Source of the DNA: Sphaerisporangium melleum
Lineage (GTDB): Bacteria; Actinomycetota; Actinomycetes; Streptosporangiales; Streptosporangiaceae
Direction: 5' to 3'
Length of the DNA: 61,190 bases
Assembly: GCF_014646695.1 (NCBI RefSeq)
Contig: NZ_BMNT01000048.1
Location: 1 to 61,190, forward strand
Shown piece by piece: positions 18,448-26,117 of the stretch. The stretch's first letter is position 1. Each line of letters opens with the position of its first letter. The translations under genes were made by a program, and so were the position numbers. The notes beneath the pieces are model-generated. The model searched no databases. It saw nothing but the letters and a program-made list of their open reading frames with translations, and was not told where the DNA came from.

Positions 18448-19242
18448 ATGCCTGCGAACCCGGTCATCTTCATCCATGGGCTGTGGCTGCACGCGAGCTC
18501 ATGGGACCCCTGGCTCACGCTGTTCACCGAGCGGGGGTACGAGCCCATCGCACCGGGCTGGCCCGGCGACCACGACACGGTCGAGGAGACCCGGAACGAT
18601 CCGGAGAGCCTGGCCGGCCACGGGATCGACGACGTGGTCGAGCACTACGCCGCCATCATCGCCGGCCTTCCGGTCAGGCCGATCCTGATCGGCCACTCCT
18701 TCGGCGGCATGATCGCGCAGAAGCTGCTGGGCATGGACCTGGCCGCCGCGGCCGTCGCCATCGACGCCGCCCAGATCAAGGGCGTGCTGCCCGTGCCGCT
18801 GACGGCGCTGCGCTCGGCACTCCCGGTGTTCAAGAACCCGGCCAACGCGCACCGGGCCGTGTCGCTCACCGCCGAGCAGTTCCGCTACGCCTTCGGCAAC
18901 GCCATCCCCGCCGAGGAGTCCGACGCGCTCTACGAGCGCTGGGCGATCCCGGCGCCGGGCAAGCCGCTGTTCGAGGCCGCCACGGCGAACTTCAACCCGC
19001 ACTCCCCCGCCAAGGTCAACACCAGCAACCAGGGCCGCGGGCCGCTGCTGCTGATGACCGGCGGCCAGGACCACACCGTCCCCGAGGCGGTCACCCGGGC
19101 CACCCTGAAGCAGTACCGCCACTCCTCGGCGGTCACCGACATCATGGAGTTCCCGGACCGGGCGCACTCGCTCACCATCGACAACGGCTGGCAGGAGATC
19201 GCCGAGGCGGCCCTGGCCTGGCTGAAGAACCAGTCGCTCTGA
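18448..19242 (+). CDS. Alpha/beta hydrolase
   Basis: The product is 264 residues with GGAGG upstream of the ATG. It starts directly with the first beta strand and an oxyanion-type HGLW segment. The nucleophile elbow is GHSFGG (Ser84). An Asp in GGQDHTVP and a His in RAHSLTID complete the expected triad. No signal peptide is present, so it should be cytoplasmic. The substrate is unknown; the family covers esterases, lipases and haloperoxidase-like enzymes. An SDR gene follows after one nt, so the two are translationally coupled and may act on the same compound. The palindromic motif 60 nt upstream is shared with the secreted hydrolase at 20471. Confidence 0.9.
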   Translation: MPANPVIFIHGLWLHASSWDPWLTLFTERGYEPIAPGWPGDHDTVEETRNDPESLAGHGIDDVVEHYAAIIAGLPVRPILIGHSFGGMIAQKLLGMDLAAAAVAIDAAQIKGVLPVPLTALRSALPVFKNPANAHRAVSLTAEQFRYAFGNAIPAEESDALYERWAIPAPGKPLFEAATANFNPHSPAKVNTSNQGRGPLLLMTGGQDHTVPEAVTRATLKQYRHSSAVTDIMEFPDRAHSLTIDNGWQEIAEAALAWLKNQSL

Positions 19243-19243
19243 C

Positions 19244-20032
19244 ATGGACCTGCACCTGTCCGGCAAGACCGCGATCGTCACCGGCGCGAGCAAGGGCATC
19301 GGCCTGGCGATCACACAGGCCCTGGCCGCCGAGGGCGTCCACGTGACCGCCGCCGCCCGCCACACCGGCCCCGAGCTGGCCAAGCTCGCCACCGACGGCC
19401 TGGTCCGCCCCGTCGAGGTGGACCTGGCCGCCCCGGACGGCCCCGCCGCACTGGTCGAGGCCGCCACCTCCGCCTTCGGCGGCCTGGACATCCTGGTCAA
19501 CAACGTCGGCGCCGTGCAGCCGCGCACCGGCGGCTTCCTGTCCGTCACCGACGACGACTGGATCTCCACTCTCACGATCAACTTCCTGGCCGCCGTCCGC
19601 GTCACCCGCGCGGCGCTGCCGCTCCTGCTCGACCGGGGCGCGGGTTCGATCGTCACCGTCAGCTCGGTGAACGCGTCCCTGCCCGACCCGCTGGTCATCG
19701 ACTACAGCGCCGCCAAGGCGGCGCTGGCCAGCTTCAGCAAGTCGCTGTCCAAGGAGGTCGGCCCGCGCGGCGTCCGGGTCAACACCGTCAGCCCGGGACC
19801 CGTCGCCACCGCGCTCTGGCTCGGCGACGACGGGGTGGCGGCGACCATCGCCCGCACCAGCGGCGGCGAACCCGGCGCGGTCGCCGAGCAGGCCGCCGCC
19901 GAGTCCGTCACCGGCCGGTTCACCCGCCCGGACGAGGTCGCCGACCTCGTCCTCCTGCTGGCCGGCGGCAGAGCGGGAAACGTCACCGGCGCGGACTTCG
20001 TCATCGACGGAGGCCTGATCAGCACCCTGTGA
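19244..20032 (+). CDS. SDR family NAD(P)-dependent oxidoreductase
   Basis: The product is 262 residues and is a classical short-chain dehydrogenase: cofactor motif TGASKGIG (13-20), NNVG at 86-89, catalytic Ser near 140 and Tyr154-x3-Lys158 (YSAAK), and the C-terminal GADFVIDGG segment. No Asp stands at the end of the second strand (AAARHT), which hints at NADP(H) preference (inference). It begins one nt after the stop of the hydrolase gene and belongs to the same transcript. The substrate is unknown. A GC-rich inverted repeat just after the stop may end the transcript. Confidence 0.92.
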   Translation: MDLHLSGKTAIVTGASKGIGLAITQALAAEGVHVTAAARHTGPELAKLATDGLVRPVEVDLAAPDGPAALVEAATSAFGGLDILVNNVGAVQPRTGGFLSVTDDDWISTLTINFLAAVRVTRAALPLLLDRGAGSIVTVSSVNASLPDPLVIDYSAAKAALASFSKSLSKEVGPRGVRVNTVSPGPVATALWLGDDGVAATIARTSGGEPGAVAEQAAAESVTGRFTRPDEVADLVLLLAGGRAGNVTGADFVIDGGLISTL

Positions 20033-20077
20033 TTCCCCCCTCCGGGACGGGCCCGAACGTGGCCCGGCCCGGGGGAA
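20033..20077 (+). terminator. Possible terminator hairpin after the SDR gene
   Basis: TTCCCCCC at 20033-20040 pairs with GGGGGAA at 20071-20077, and further GC pairing is possible in the loop. There is no T tract, as is common in high-GC actinomycetes. It begins immediately after the stop codon. Confidence 0.4.
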
Positions 20078-20285
20078 GGTGCCGCGAGCGCGGGACATCC
20101 GGGTTCTTCGGCGACTTACGTCATGCCGGGACGAGGACGTCCGGGTGCGCGGGCTCACCGGGGTGTGCTCCGGGCGGAGTCGCCGCGGTGCCACCGGAAC
20201 GAGGGCCGTACCGCCGATGCGCACGGTGCTCGCACGCGGCTCCAGCTCGGAGAACGCGTTCGGAGACCTTCCTGTGACCTGAGCA

Positions 20286-20305
20286 TGGGGGGTTTCCCGG
20301 ATGCG
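20286..20305 (+). promoter_or_regulatory. Palindromic regulatory motif, copy 2
   Basis: The sequence TGGGGGGTTTCCCGGATGCG differs at two of 20 positions from the copy at 18369-18388. It lies about 165 nt before the start of the secreted hydrolase. Both copies are on the coding strand of hydrolase genes, which supports a common regulator. Confidence 0.5.
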
Positions 20306-20470
20306 ACGGCGGCCCGTACCGCGGTGTCCTGGAGACCGGACGCGGCGCAGGTCCGGAAAGCACGCGGCCGGCATGAGCCGTGCGGCCGGCGCCGGCCCCT
20401 CCCACCGGATCGTCCAAGAGCGTCACTCCCAGCTCACCGGTCCGCACGCCCTCGCTTGGAACGGAATCCC

Positions 20471-21295
20471 ATGTTCAGCAGAATTCTCGGCCGACGCGCC
20501 GCCGCCATCGCCGCGGTCGCCGGGCTCGGCCTTCTCGCCTTCGCCCTCCCCGCCTCGGCCTCCCTCCCCTCCTCGGCCGAGCACGCCGGCGGCAAAAAGC
20601 CGACGATCGTGCTCGTCCACGGCGCCTGGGCCGACGCCTCCAGCTGGTCCAAGGTCACCGAACGGCTCCAGAGCCGTGGATACACCGTTCTCGCCGCCCC
20701 CGATCCGCTGCGCGGCCTGAGCGATGACGCCGCCTCGGTGGCGGCGTTCGTCGCTCAGCGGACCACCGGGCCGGTCGTCCTGGTCGGCCACTCCTACGGC
20801 GGCGCGGTCATCAGCAACGCCGCGGCGTCCGACCCCGATGTCAAGGCGCTGGTCTACATCAACGCGTTCGTCCCCGACAAGGGCGAGTCGATCCTCAGCC
20901 TGCTGGGCGGAGGAGACCCGAGCGCCCTGTTCGACACCGTCGCCTACCCCGGTGCTCCGGCGGGCGACGTCGACCTCTACGTCAAGCAGGCGGTCTTCCC
21001 GCAGGTCTTCGCCGCCGACCTGCCCGCACGGACCGCCGCGCAACTGGCCGCCTCGCAGCGTCCGATCACGCTGAGTGCTCTGCAGGAGTCGTCCGGGACT
21101 CCCGCCTGGAAGACGCTGCCGAGCTGGTACCTGGTCGGCACCAAGGACGGCATCCTGCCGCCGGCTCTGCAGCGCACCATGGCGAAGCGGGCACACAGCC
21201 GGATCACCGAGGTCAGCGCCTCGCACCTGTCCATGCTGTCGCAGCCGGCCGCGGTCGTGGAGACCGTCACCGCGGCGGCCAGGTCCATCGGCTGA
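20471..21295 (+). CDS. Secreted alpha/beta hydrolase
   Basis: The product is 274 residues from ATG at 20471. Residues 1-31 form a signal peptide: a basic start, a hydrophobic core and an ALPASAS cleavage region. The mature part begins with a strand and HGAWADASS, and the nucleophile elbow is GHSYGG (Ser108). An Asp in GTKDGILPP and a His in SASHLSM complete the triad. The pattern resembles actinomycete exported hydrolases of the EstC/RsbQ type with unknown substrates. It shares an upstream 20-bp palindromic motif with the cytoplasmic hydrolase at 18448. A perfect 12-bp inverted repeat follows the stop codon. Confidence 0.9.
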   Translation: MFSRILGRRAAAIAAVAGLGLLAFALPASASLPSSAEHAGGKKPTIVLVHGAWADASSWSKVTERLQSRGYTVLAAPDPLRGLSDDAASVAAFVAQRTTGPVVLVGHSYGGAVISNAAASDPDVKALVYINAFVPDKGESILSLLGGGDPSALFDTVAYPGAPAGDVDLYVKQAVFPQVFAADLPARTAAQLAASQRPITLSALQESSGTPAWKTLPSWYLVGTKDGILPPALQRTMAKRAHSRITEVSASHLSMLSQPAAVVETVTAAARSIG

Positions 21296-21686
21296 GCCAC
21301 CCCCGGCACCATCACTTCCGCCCGTGGCGGCCATCGGCCGTGAACGCGATATCGCCACGGGCGGCGGTCAGCGCCATATTCGCGACGTGACGGTCTCGAA
21401 GTTCGACGATAGGGGATACAAGCGGTGTTCCCGGTGATTTCTAACCATCAACCCATATCGACAGGTCATCGGCCGGCTCGTGGTCCGATATGATGCCATT
21501 CGCGCGGCAACTCCCCGGTCAAGCAGTCGGTCACGCTCATCAACGAAGCGGTGAACCGTGGTGAATGACCACCCGACACGATGTCCGCCATACTCGTCAG
21601 GTGCGACCATCCCGTCTTTCGTCAGCCACGGCCCGGGCGGTGCAAGATTGGTCTCACCATGAGATGAGCCGGCGCTGATCGCTAGC
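21296..21686. other. Gap without a confident gene
   Basis: This 391-bp gap holds the terminator at 21318-21364. The rest is of slightly lower GC and contains short, mutually frame-shifted peptide-like stretches that could be an old gene remnant, but nothing identifiable. The promoter of the acyltransferase gene must lie near its right end; no clear consensus was seen. Confidence 0.4.
21318..21364 (+). terminator. Terminator hairpin after the secreted hydrolase
   Basis: The arms CCGCCCGTGGCG (21318-21329) and CGCCACGGGCGG (21353-21364) are perfectly complementary over 12 bp with a 23-nt loop, starting 23 nt after the stop. There is no T tract. Confidence 0.6.
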
Positions 21687-22904
21687 ATGAGTCAGATGCT
21701 TACGGCTCAGGAAGTACCGCGGCGAACCAGGAGACGTCTGGCGTGGCTCGACGCCTTACGCGGATTCGCGGCGCTGACGGTGGTCTTCGAGCACAGCCTC
21801 GCGCCGTTACTGCCCGAAGCGCGATTACCGGTGAAAGCGGTGTTCGAACCCGGTTGGTACGGGGTCATGGTGTTCTTCTTGGTGAGCGGGTACATCGTGC
21901 CGGCGTCCCTGGAGCGGCGGGGCAGCCTGCGCGCGTTCTGGATCTCCCGGTTCTTCCGGCTGTACCCGCTGTTCGCAGTGGCCGCGGCGGTCATGGCGCT
22001 CATGGTCCTTTTCGGCCTGGTCGATCCGCACATCTGGTGGCGGTCCCGGACGGTCTCCCTGGCTCTGGGCCATCTGACGATGCTGCAGAACCTGCTGCAC
22101 ATGCCCAACCTGATCAATGTCCTGTGGACGCTGTCGTACGAGATGGCCTTCTACCTGCTGCTGACCGCGATGTTCACCTTCGACGTCAACCGGAGGAGCA
22201 CCACCGTCTCCCTCGGTCTCACCGCGGCGGCCGTGCTCGGCGCGGGAACGCTGCCGGTTGCCCTGTTGTCGGTCGGCGGGCCCGGCCGGATGTTCACCGT
22301 CACCGTGGTGGTGACCGTGCTGACGGCGGCGGGTCTGGCGCTGGCGATCAAGGGTTCGGGCGCGCTGCGGCGCGCGGGGGCGATCGCCATCGGACTGACC
22401 GTGCTCACACTCCTGGCGGTCAACCAGAGCTATCCCGGGCCATGGCAGGGGTTGCTGATCCTCGCCACCATGTTCGCCGGTACGGTGCTGTACCGAGCGG
22501 AACAGGGCGAACTCTCCTGGAAGCAAGCAGCATGGGTGGCTCTGGTGCCGCTGGCCGCGATCTGGCTGGCACGAGATGACCTCGGCACCCAGACCGCCAC
22601 GGCCGCCGCCTGGCTCACCTTCCTCGCCGGGATGGCGCTGCGGCACCAGCACATGCCCCGCGTCCTGGCATGGCTCGGGCTGGTCAGCTACTCGATCTAT
22701 CTCCTGCACCCGATATTGCTGGAAAGCGTCGAGTGGTACTGGCCGGAGCCGCTGACCGTGCCGTTGAGCCTGCGCCTCGCGGCGCTGGCGTGCGTGGTGG
22801 CACTGCTGCTCGGGCTCTGCGCGCTGACCTGGCGTTTCGTGGAAGCCCCCGCACAACGGCTCGCCAGGCGTCTCACCTCATCGGACGCGACCACGTCTCG
22901 GTGA
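21687..22904 (+). CDS. Membrane acyltransferase, OafA/YrhL family
   Basis: The product is 405 residues with about ten predicted membrane segments. The N-terminal block RLAWLDALRGFAALTVVFEH carries the family's conserved Arg and catalytic His, and SRFFRLYPLF and LGLVSYSIYLLHP are typical family signatures. These proteins move acyl groups, often acetyl, onto sugars or secondary metabolites at the membrane. It ends with an amphipathic basic tail. No ribosome site of good strength precedes the ATG. It stands alone between gaps; a link to the methyltransferase cluster that follows 500 bp later is possible but not supported by overlap or spacing. Confidence 0.9.
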   Translation: MSQMLTAQEVPRRTRRRLAWLDALRGFAALTVVFEHSLAPLLPEARLPVKAVFEPGWYGVMVFFLVSGYIVPASLERRGSLRAFWISRFFRLYPLFAVAAAVMALMVLFGLVDPHIWWRSRTVSLALGHLTMLQNLLHMPNLINVLWTLSYEMAFYLLLTAMFTFDVNRRSTTVSLGLTAAAVLGAGTLPVALLSVGGPGRMFTVTVVVTVLTAAGLALAIKGSGALRRAGAIAIGLTVLTLLAVNQSYPGPWQGLLILATMFAGTVLYRAEQGELSWKQAAWVALVPLAAIWLARDDLGTQTATAAAWLTFLAGMALRHQHMPRVLAWLGLVSYSIYLLHPILLESVEWYWPEPLTVPLSLRLAALACVVALLLGLCALTWRFVEAPAQRLARRLTSSDATTSR

Positions 22905-23152
22905 CCTCGGCCGCAGGGTGCGGGTGAGCCCTTTCCCGCCGGGCACCGTCCTCGCCTTACCTGTCGGTGCCACGAACGCCGCCACCCGGCCCATCGACCT
23001 GGCCGACTCCGACAAGGAAACGGCGGCCGGCCCCGCAAACAACTGATTCCCCGCCTGAGAAGGGGATAATTCGGCTCCGCACGGCCATCGGCCGCCGTCT
23101 CGGCAGAACCGGAAAGTGCAGAAATCTGAATAGGAACGCCCGATAACGTGCC

Positions 23153-23166
23153 GTGAGATCTCTCAC
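23153..23166. promoter_or_regulatory. Palindrome upstream of the EgtD-like cluster
   Basis: GTGAGA and TCTCAC face each other around a central TC. It is a perfect dyad with 6-bp arms in an AT-rich stretch, about 80 nt upstream of the candidate -35 element. It is an operator candidate only. Confidence 0.35.
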
Positions 23167-23212
23167 ATGACCTGGGAATATTATTTGATATGACCAGGTT
23201 GACGGACACAAA

Positions 23213-23225
23213 TGACTCTGAGTCA
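23213..23225. promoter_or_regulatory. TGACTC-T-GAGTCA operator-like palindrome
   Basis: A perfect 6+1+6 dyad lies 22 nt upstream of the candidate -35 element. A third TGACTC half-site occurs at 23234-23239, so a regulator could contact three half-sites. Confidence 0.45.
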
Positions 23226-23247
23226 CTACACCATGACTCGATATCCC

Positions 23248-23276
23248 TTGACTTACTTGGCGACGTACACTCGAAT
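23248..23276 (+). promoter_or_regulatory. Candidate promoter of the EgtD-like cluster
   Basis: TTGACT (23248-23253) is separated by 17 nt from TCGAAT (23271-23276). The position next to the TGACTC dyad fits a regulated housekeeping-type promoter. Confidence 0.4.
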
Positions 23277-23416
23277 GGAAACCGCGCCAACACGCCCTCT
23301 GCGCCGGTATCACCAGGTCGATCCGACTTATTCGCCCGACTGGTCGCGCAGACTCCGATTCGGCCTGTGCACCATCGCCACGGCGTCGCGATCCAGCCCA
23401 GTCGCCAAGGAGCGCC

Positions 23417-24361
23417 ATGCACGTCTTTCTGGAAGACAATGATCTCCATGAGGCACTTCGCAGGGATGTCGCGCTCGGACTGACCTCCGAACCCAGGACC
23501 TTGCCCCCCAAATGGTTCTACGACGAGCGTGGCAGCGAGTTGTTCGACCAGATCACCCGGCTCGAGGAGTACTACCCGACCAGGTGCGAGCGAGAGATCC
23601 TGCTCGAGCGGGCCGACAACATCGCGCGGCTGACCCAGGCGCGGACGCTGGTCGAGCTCGGTGCGGGCTCCTGTGAGAAGACCCGGCTTCTGCTCGGCGC
23701 CCTGCGACTGGAGCGCTACGTACCCGTGGATGTGAGCGGCGACTATCTGGGCGAGGCGGCGGCGACGATCGCCGCGGAGCATCCGGAGATGGCCGTCCAT
23801 CCGGTCGTCGCCGATTACGAGCGCCACTTGGAGTTGCTGCCGCGAGGCCCGCGCAAGGTCGTCGCGTTCCTCGGCAGCACGATCGGCAACATGCTCCCGG
23901 CCGAGCGGCACCGGTTCCTGGTCGATGTCCGGCAGATCCTGGAGTCGGGTGATTTCCTGCTGCTCGGCGCCGACCTGGTCAAGGACCAGGACCGACTCGT
24001 GCGTGCCTACGACGACGCACTGGGCGTGACGGCCGAGTTCAACCGGAACGTGCTCCGGGTCATCAACCAGCGACTCGACGCCGACTTCGTCCCCGAGGCG
24101 TTCGCGCACGTGGCTCTCTGGGACCCGGCCAATGAGTGGATCGAGATGCGGCTGCGCTCGCTGACCAAGCAGGACGTGCGCATCGCCGGCTTGGGCATCA
24201 CGGTTCACTTCACCGACGGCGAAGAGGTGCGTACGGAGATTTCCACCAAGTTCCGCAGAACATGCCTGGAGCAGGGACTGGCCACGGCGGGCTTCGCGCT
24301 CCGCGAGTTCTGGACCGACCCGGGAAGTGACTTCTCCCTCGTCCTGGCCCAGCCCAACTGA
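23417..24361 (+). CDS. egtD: EgtD-type L-histidine N-alpha-methyltransferase
   Basis: The product is 314 residues with AAGGAG four nt before the ATG. It has the family start LPPKWFYDERGSELF, the SAM motif VELGAGSCEKT and GSTIGNMLP. Residues known to hold histidine in mycobacterial EgtD (Tyr39, Tyr56, Asn166, Tyr206, Glu282, Ser284) correspond here to Tyr35, Tyr52, Asn158, Tyr198, Glu274 and Ser276, so conversion of histidine to hercynine is likely. EgtD normally works with EgtA, B, C and E in ergothioneine synthesis, but none of these is nearby. Instead the gene is followed by a second methyltransferase, a sulfotransferase-like gene and an exporter. It may feed hercynine into a different product, or be an ergothioneine gene separated from its partners. 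The fold and family are certain; the pathway is inferred. Confidence 0.9.
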   Translation: MHVFLEDNDLHEALRRDVALGLTSEPRTLPPKWFYDERGSELFDQITRLEEYYPTRCEREILLERADNIARLTQARTLVELGAGSCEKTRLLLGALRLERYVPVDVSGDYLGEAAATIAAEHPEMAVHPVVADYERHLELLPRGPRKVVAFLGSTIGNMLPAERHRFLVDVRQILESGDFLLLGADLVKDQDRLVRAYDDALGVTAEFNRNVLRVINQRLDADFVPEAFAHVALWDPANEWIEMRLRSLTKQDVRIAGLGITVHFTDGEEVRTEISTKFRRTCLEQGLATAGFALREFWTDPGSDFSLVLAQPN

Positions 24362-24397
24362 GCCACCCGTCACCCGACCGCATCGAGAGGTTGACAG

Positions 24398-25279
24398 ATG
24401 ACCCGGTCGTCGCAGAGCGAGATCACCCGCCGCAGCAACGATTACTACCGTGCGGGCGCGCTGGACCACGAACGATGGGCGAAGATCGCCGAGTTACCCG
24501 ATTACGACCGGGTCATCGCCGGCTTCGACTGGGCGAAGGCCCTCGACGTGCACCGCGGAAAAACCTCTGCCGCCATTCTCGACTGCGGCTGCGGGATCGG
24601 ATACTTCCCGCGGCGACTACGCGAGAAGGTGCCCTTCCCGCCGCACCTGACATTCGACTATGACACGTTGGACCCGTCATCGTACTCGCTCACCGAGCAC
24701 CGGAAGAATCTGCCGCACCCTTTCAAGGCGAGACACTCGATCAACAGCAGCATCGAGGACTTCCGTCCAGAGTCATGGCTTGGCGCATACGAGATCATCT
24801 GGTGTATGCATTCGCTCTACACCGTGCCGCGCGAACGCCTGCGCGGGGTGCTGAGCACGCTGGCGTCGCTGCTCACCCCCGACGGCAGGTGTTTCATCTA
24901 CCTGCCGAAGAAGCGGTCGGCCTACATGGCCCTGTTCGACCTCTACCTGAAGGAAACGGGGCACGAGCGGATCCAGCCCTACCTGACGGCGGAGGAGGTC
25001 CTGTCGGAGCTGACGGGACCGAACACCCTCACGGTGGCGACCGTCGACTGCGACTTCGACCACTGGATCGACGAGGCCGAGCCGCAGACGCTCGCCACCT
25101 ATCTGAATCAGATATCCCTGCGCCCGGTCCGGCTCACCTTCGACGAATGGCAACGGAACACCGGCTTCGCGTCCTACCTCGACGAGGCGTTCGACCCCGA
25201 ACGGTCGGCGTGGCGTTTCCGGCAGGAGATGAGTCTGATCTCATTCTCCCGGCGAAGTGGTGCCCAAGGGTCCGCATGA
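24398..25279 (+). CDS. SAM-dependent methyltransferase, histamine N-methyltransferase-like
   Basis: The product is 293 residues. The SAM motif is ILDCGCGIGYF near residue 60. The block WCMHSLYTVPRERLRGVLST, followed by a LFDLYLKETG helix and a YLTAEEVLSEL helix, resembles the layout of animal histamine N-methyltransferase (MLYYV, then the WKKYG and YITSDDLTQML segments). This is an impression from reading and not a scored alignment. It lies 36 nt after the EgtD-like gene in the same direction. An imidazole-containing substrate would fit both genes, but this is an inference. Another possibility is a methyltransferase acting on an unrelated natural product. Confidence 0.85.
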   Translation: MTRSSQSEITRRSNDYYRAGALDHERWAKIAELPDYDRVIAGFDWAKALDVHRGKTSAAILDCGCGIGYFPRRLREKVPFPPHLTFDYDTLDPSSYSLTEHRKNLPHPFKARHSINSSIEDFRPESWLGAYEIIWCMHSLYTVPRERLRGVLSTLASLLTPDGRCFIYLPKKRSAYMALFDLYLKETGHERIQPYLTAEEVLSELTGPNTLTVATVDCDFDHWIDEAEPQTLATYLNQISLRPVRLTFDEWQRNTGFASYLDEAFDPERSAWRFRQEMSLISFSRRSGAQGSA

Positions 25280-25391
25280 GGGTTCTGTACCGGATTTCCG
25301 GAGAGCCGGGCCGCCGTCTCCGCACCCCTCTGGAGACAGGGCGCGATCGGCCGTGCCCGGCCCAGGCGCGAACGACGACAGGGAGGGTCTG

Positions 25392-26117
25392 ATGAAGAAA
25401 ATCGCCTTGTGGGCCATCCCCAGAGCCGTGGGAACGGCCTTCGAGCGTGTCTTTCTGGAGAGGGATGACACCACCGTCGCACACGAGATCTTCATGCCCT
25501 CGCACTACTACAGCAGCCACCGGGCCAGCACCCGCTACAACGGGACCGTCGCGCCGAAGCCGGAGTACGAGTACGCGTACATCAAGCAGAGCATAGGGGG
25601 GATGACCGGCCGGCCCGTCCTCTTCTTGAAGGAGATCGCCTTCCACATGCGGGGGACCTTCGAGGTGGATTTCTGGTCGGACTTCACCCACTCGTTCATC
25701 ATCAGGGACCCGCGGATCTCGATACCGTCTCTCTACCGGCTCATGCCTGACGCGACTTTCGAAGAGACCGGCTTCGCGTGCATCAAGGACATTTTCGACC
25801 TGGTGCTCGAAAAATACGGGAAGACCCCGATCGTGGTCAACGGCGAAACCTTCCGCCGGCACCCGAAAGAAACCCTGGAATCCTACTGCCGCCTTGCGGG
25901 AATCCCCTACCAGGACACGACCACCTGGCACACCGGGAAAGTGATTCCCGAGTGGCGGCAGTGGGAGGAATGGCACGCCGAGGCGCTGACCAGCTCCGGC
26001 ATCTTCGAACCGCCGCCCAAGCCGCGCCCCGTCGAGCTGCCCGCCCATGTCGAGAAGATGATAGCGGACGCCCTGCCCTACTATAGGGAGATCAACCGCT
26101 ATTCGATCACCGTCTGA
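25392..26117 (+). CDS. Sulfotransferase-like protein
   Basis: The product is 241 residues from ATG at 25392, preceded by GGGAGG. The N-terminus KIALWAIPRAVGTAFERVF matches the PAPS 5'-phosphosulfate loop of sulfotransferases, where PR-x-GT contacts the cofactor, and FIIRDPRISIPSL matches the 3'-phosphate site (RDP and Ser). These enzymes transfer sulfate from PAPS to hydroxyl or amino groups. The length is short but in range for bacterial members. The gene follows the two methyltransferases with a 112-nt spacer and overlaps the MFS gene tail-to-tail by 19 nt. Sulfation of the methylated product is a reasonable inference; the substrate is unknown. Confidence 0.8.
   Translation: MKKIALWAIPRAVGTAFERVFLERDDTTVAHEIFMPSHYYSSHRASTRYNGTVAPKPEYEYAYIKQSIGGMTGRPVLFLKEIAFHMRGTFEVDFWSDFTHSFIIRDPRISIPSLYRLMPDATFEETGFACIKDIFDLVLEKYGKTPIVVNGETFRRHPKETLESYCRLAGIPYQDTTTWHTGKVIPEWRQWEEWHAEALTSSGIFEPPPKPRPVELPAHVEKMIADALPYYREINRYSITV

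Larger units (their letters stand above)
20033..20470. other. Gap without a gene before the secreted hydrolase
   Basis: This 438-bp stretch has no convincing gene. It contains the terminator-like hairpin at 20033-20077 and the second copy of the palindromic motif at 20286-20305. The remaining 165 nt before the hydrolase ATG is probably leader. Confidence 0.5.
22905..23416. other. Regulatory gap before the EgtD-like cluster
   Basis: No gene is seen in these 512 bp. The right half is AT-rich compared with the surroundings and carries two palindromes (23153-23166 and 23213-23225) and a candidate promoter (23248-23276), leaving a leader of about 140 nt before the start at 23417. Confidence 0.5.

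Noticed and set aside
21368-21688. 106-codon minus-strand frame before the acyltransferase gene
   Set aside because: No domain, no ribosome site, and overlaps the likely promoter. At most an unidentifiable remnant.
22697-24469. 590-codon minus-strand frame opposite the acyltransferase and EgtD-like genes
   Set aside because: It spans two real genes and the regulatory gap and has no coherent domain; the plus-strand genes have clear motifs and ribosome sites.
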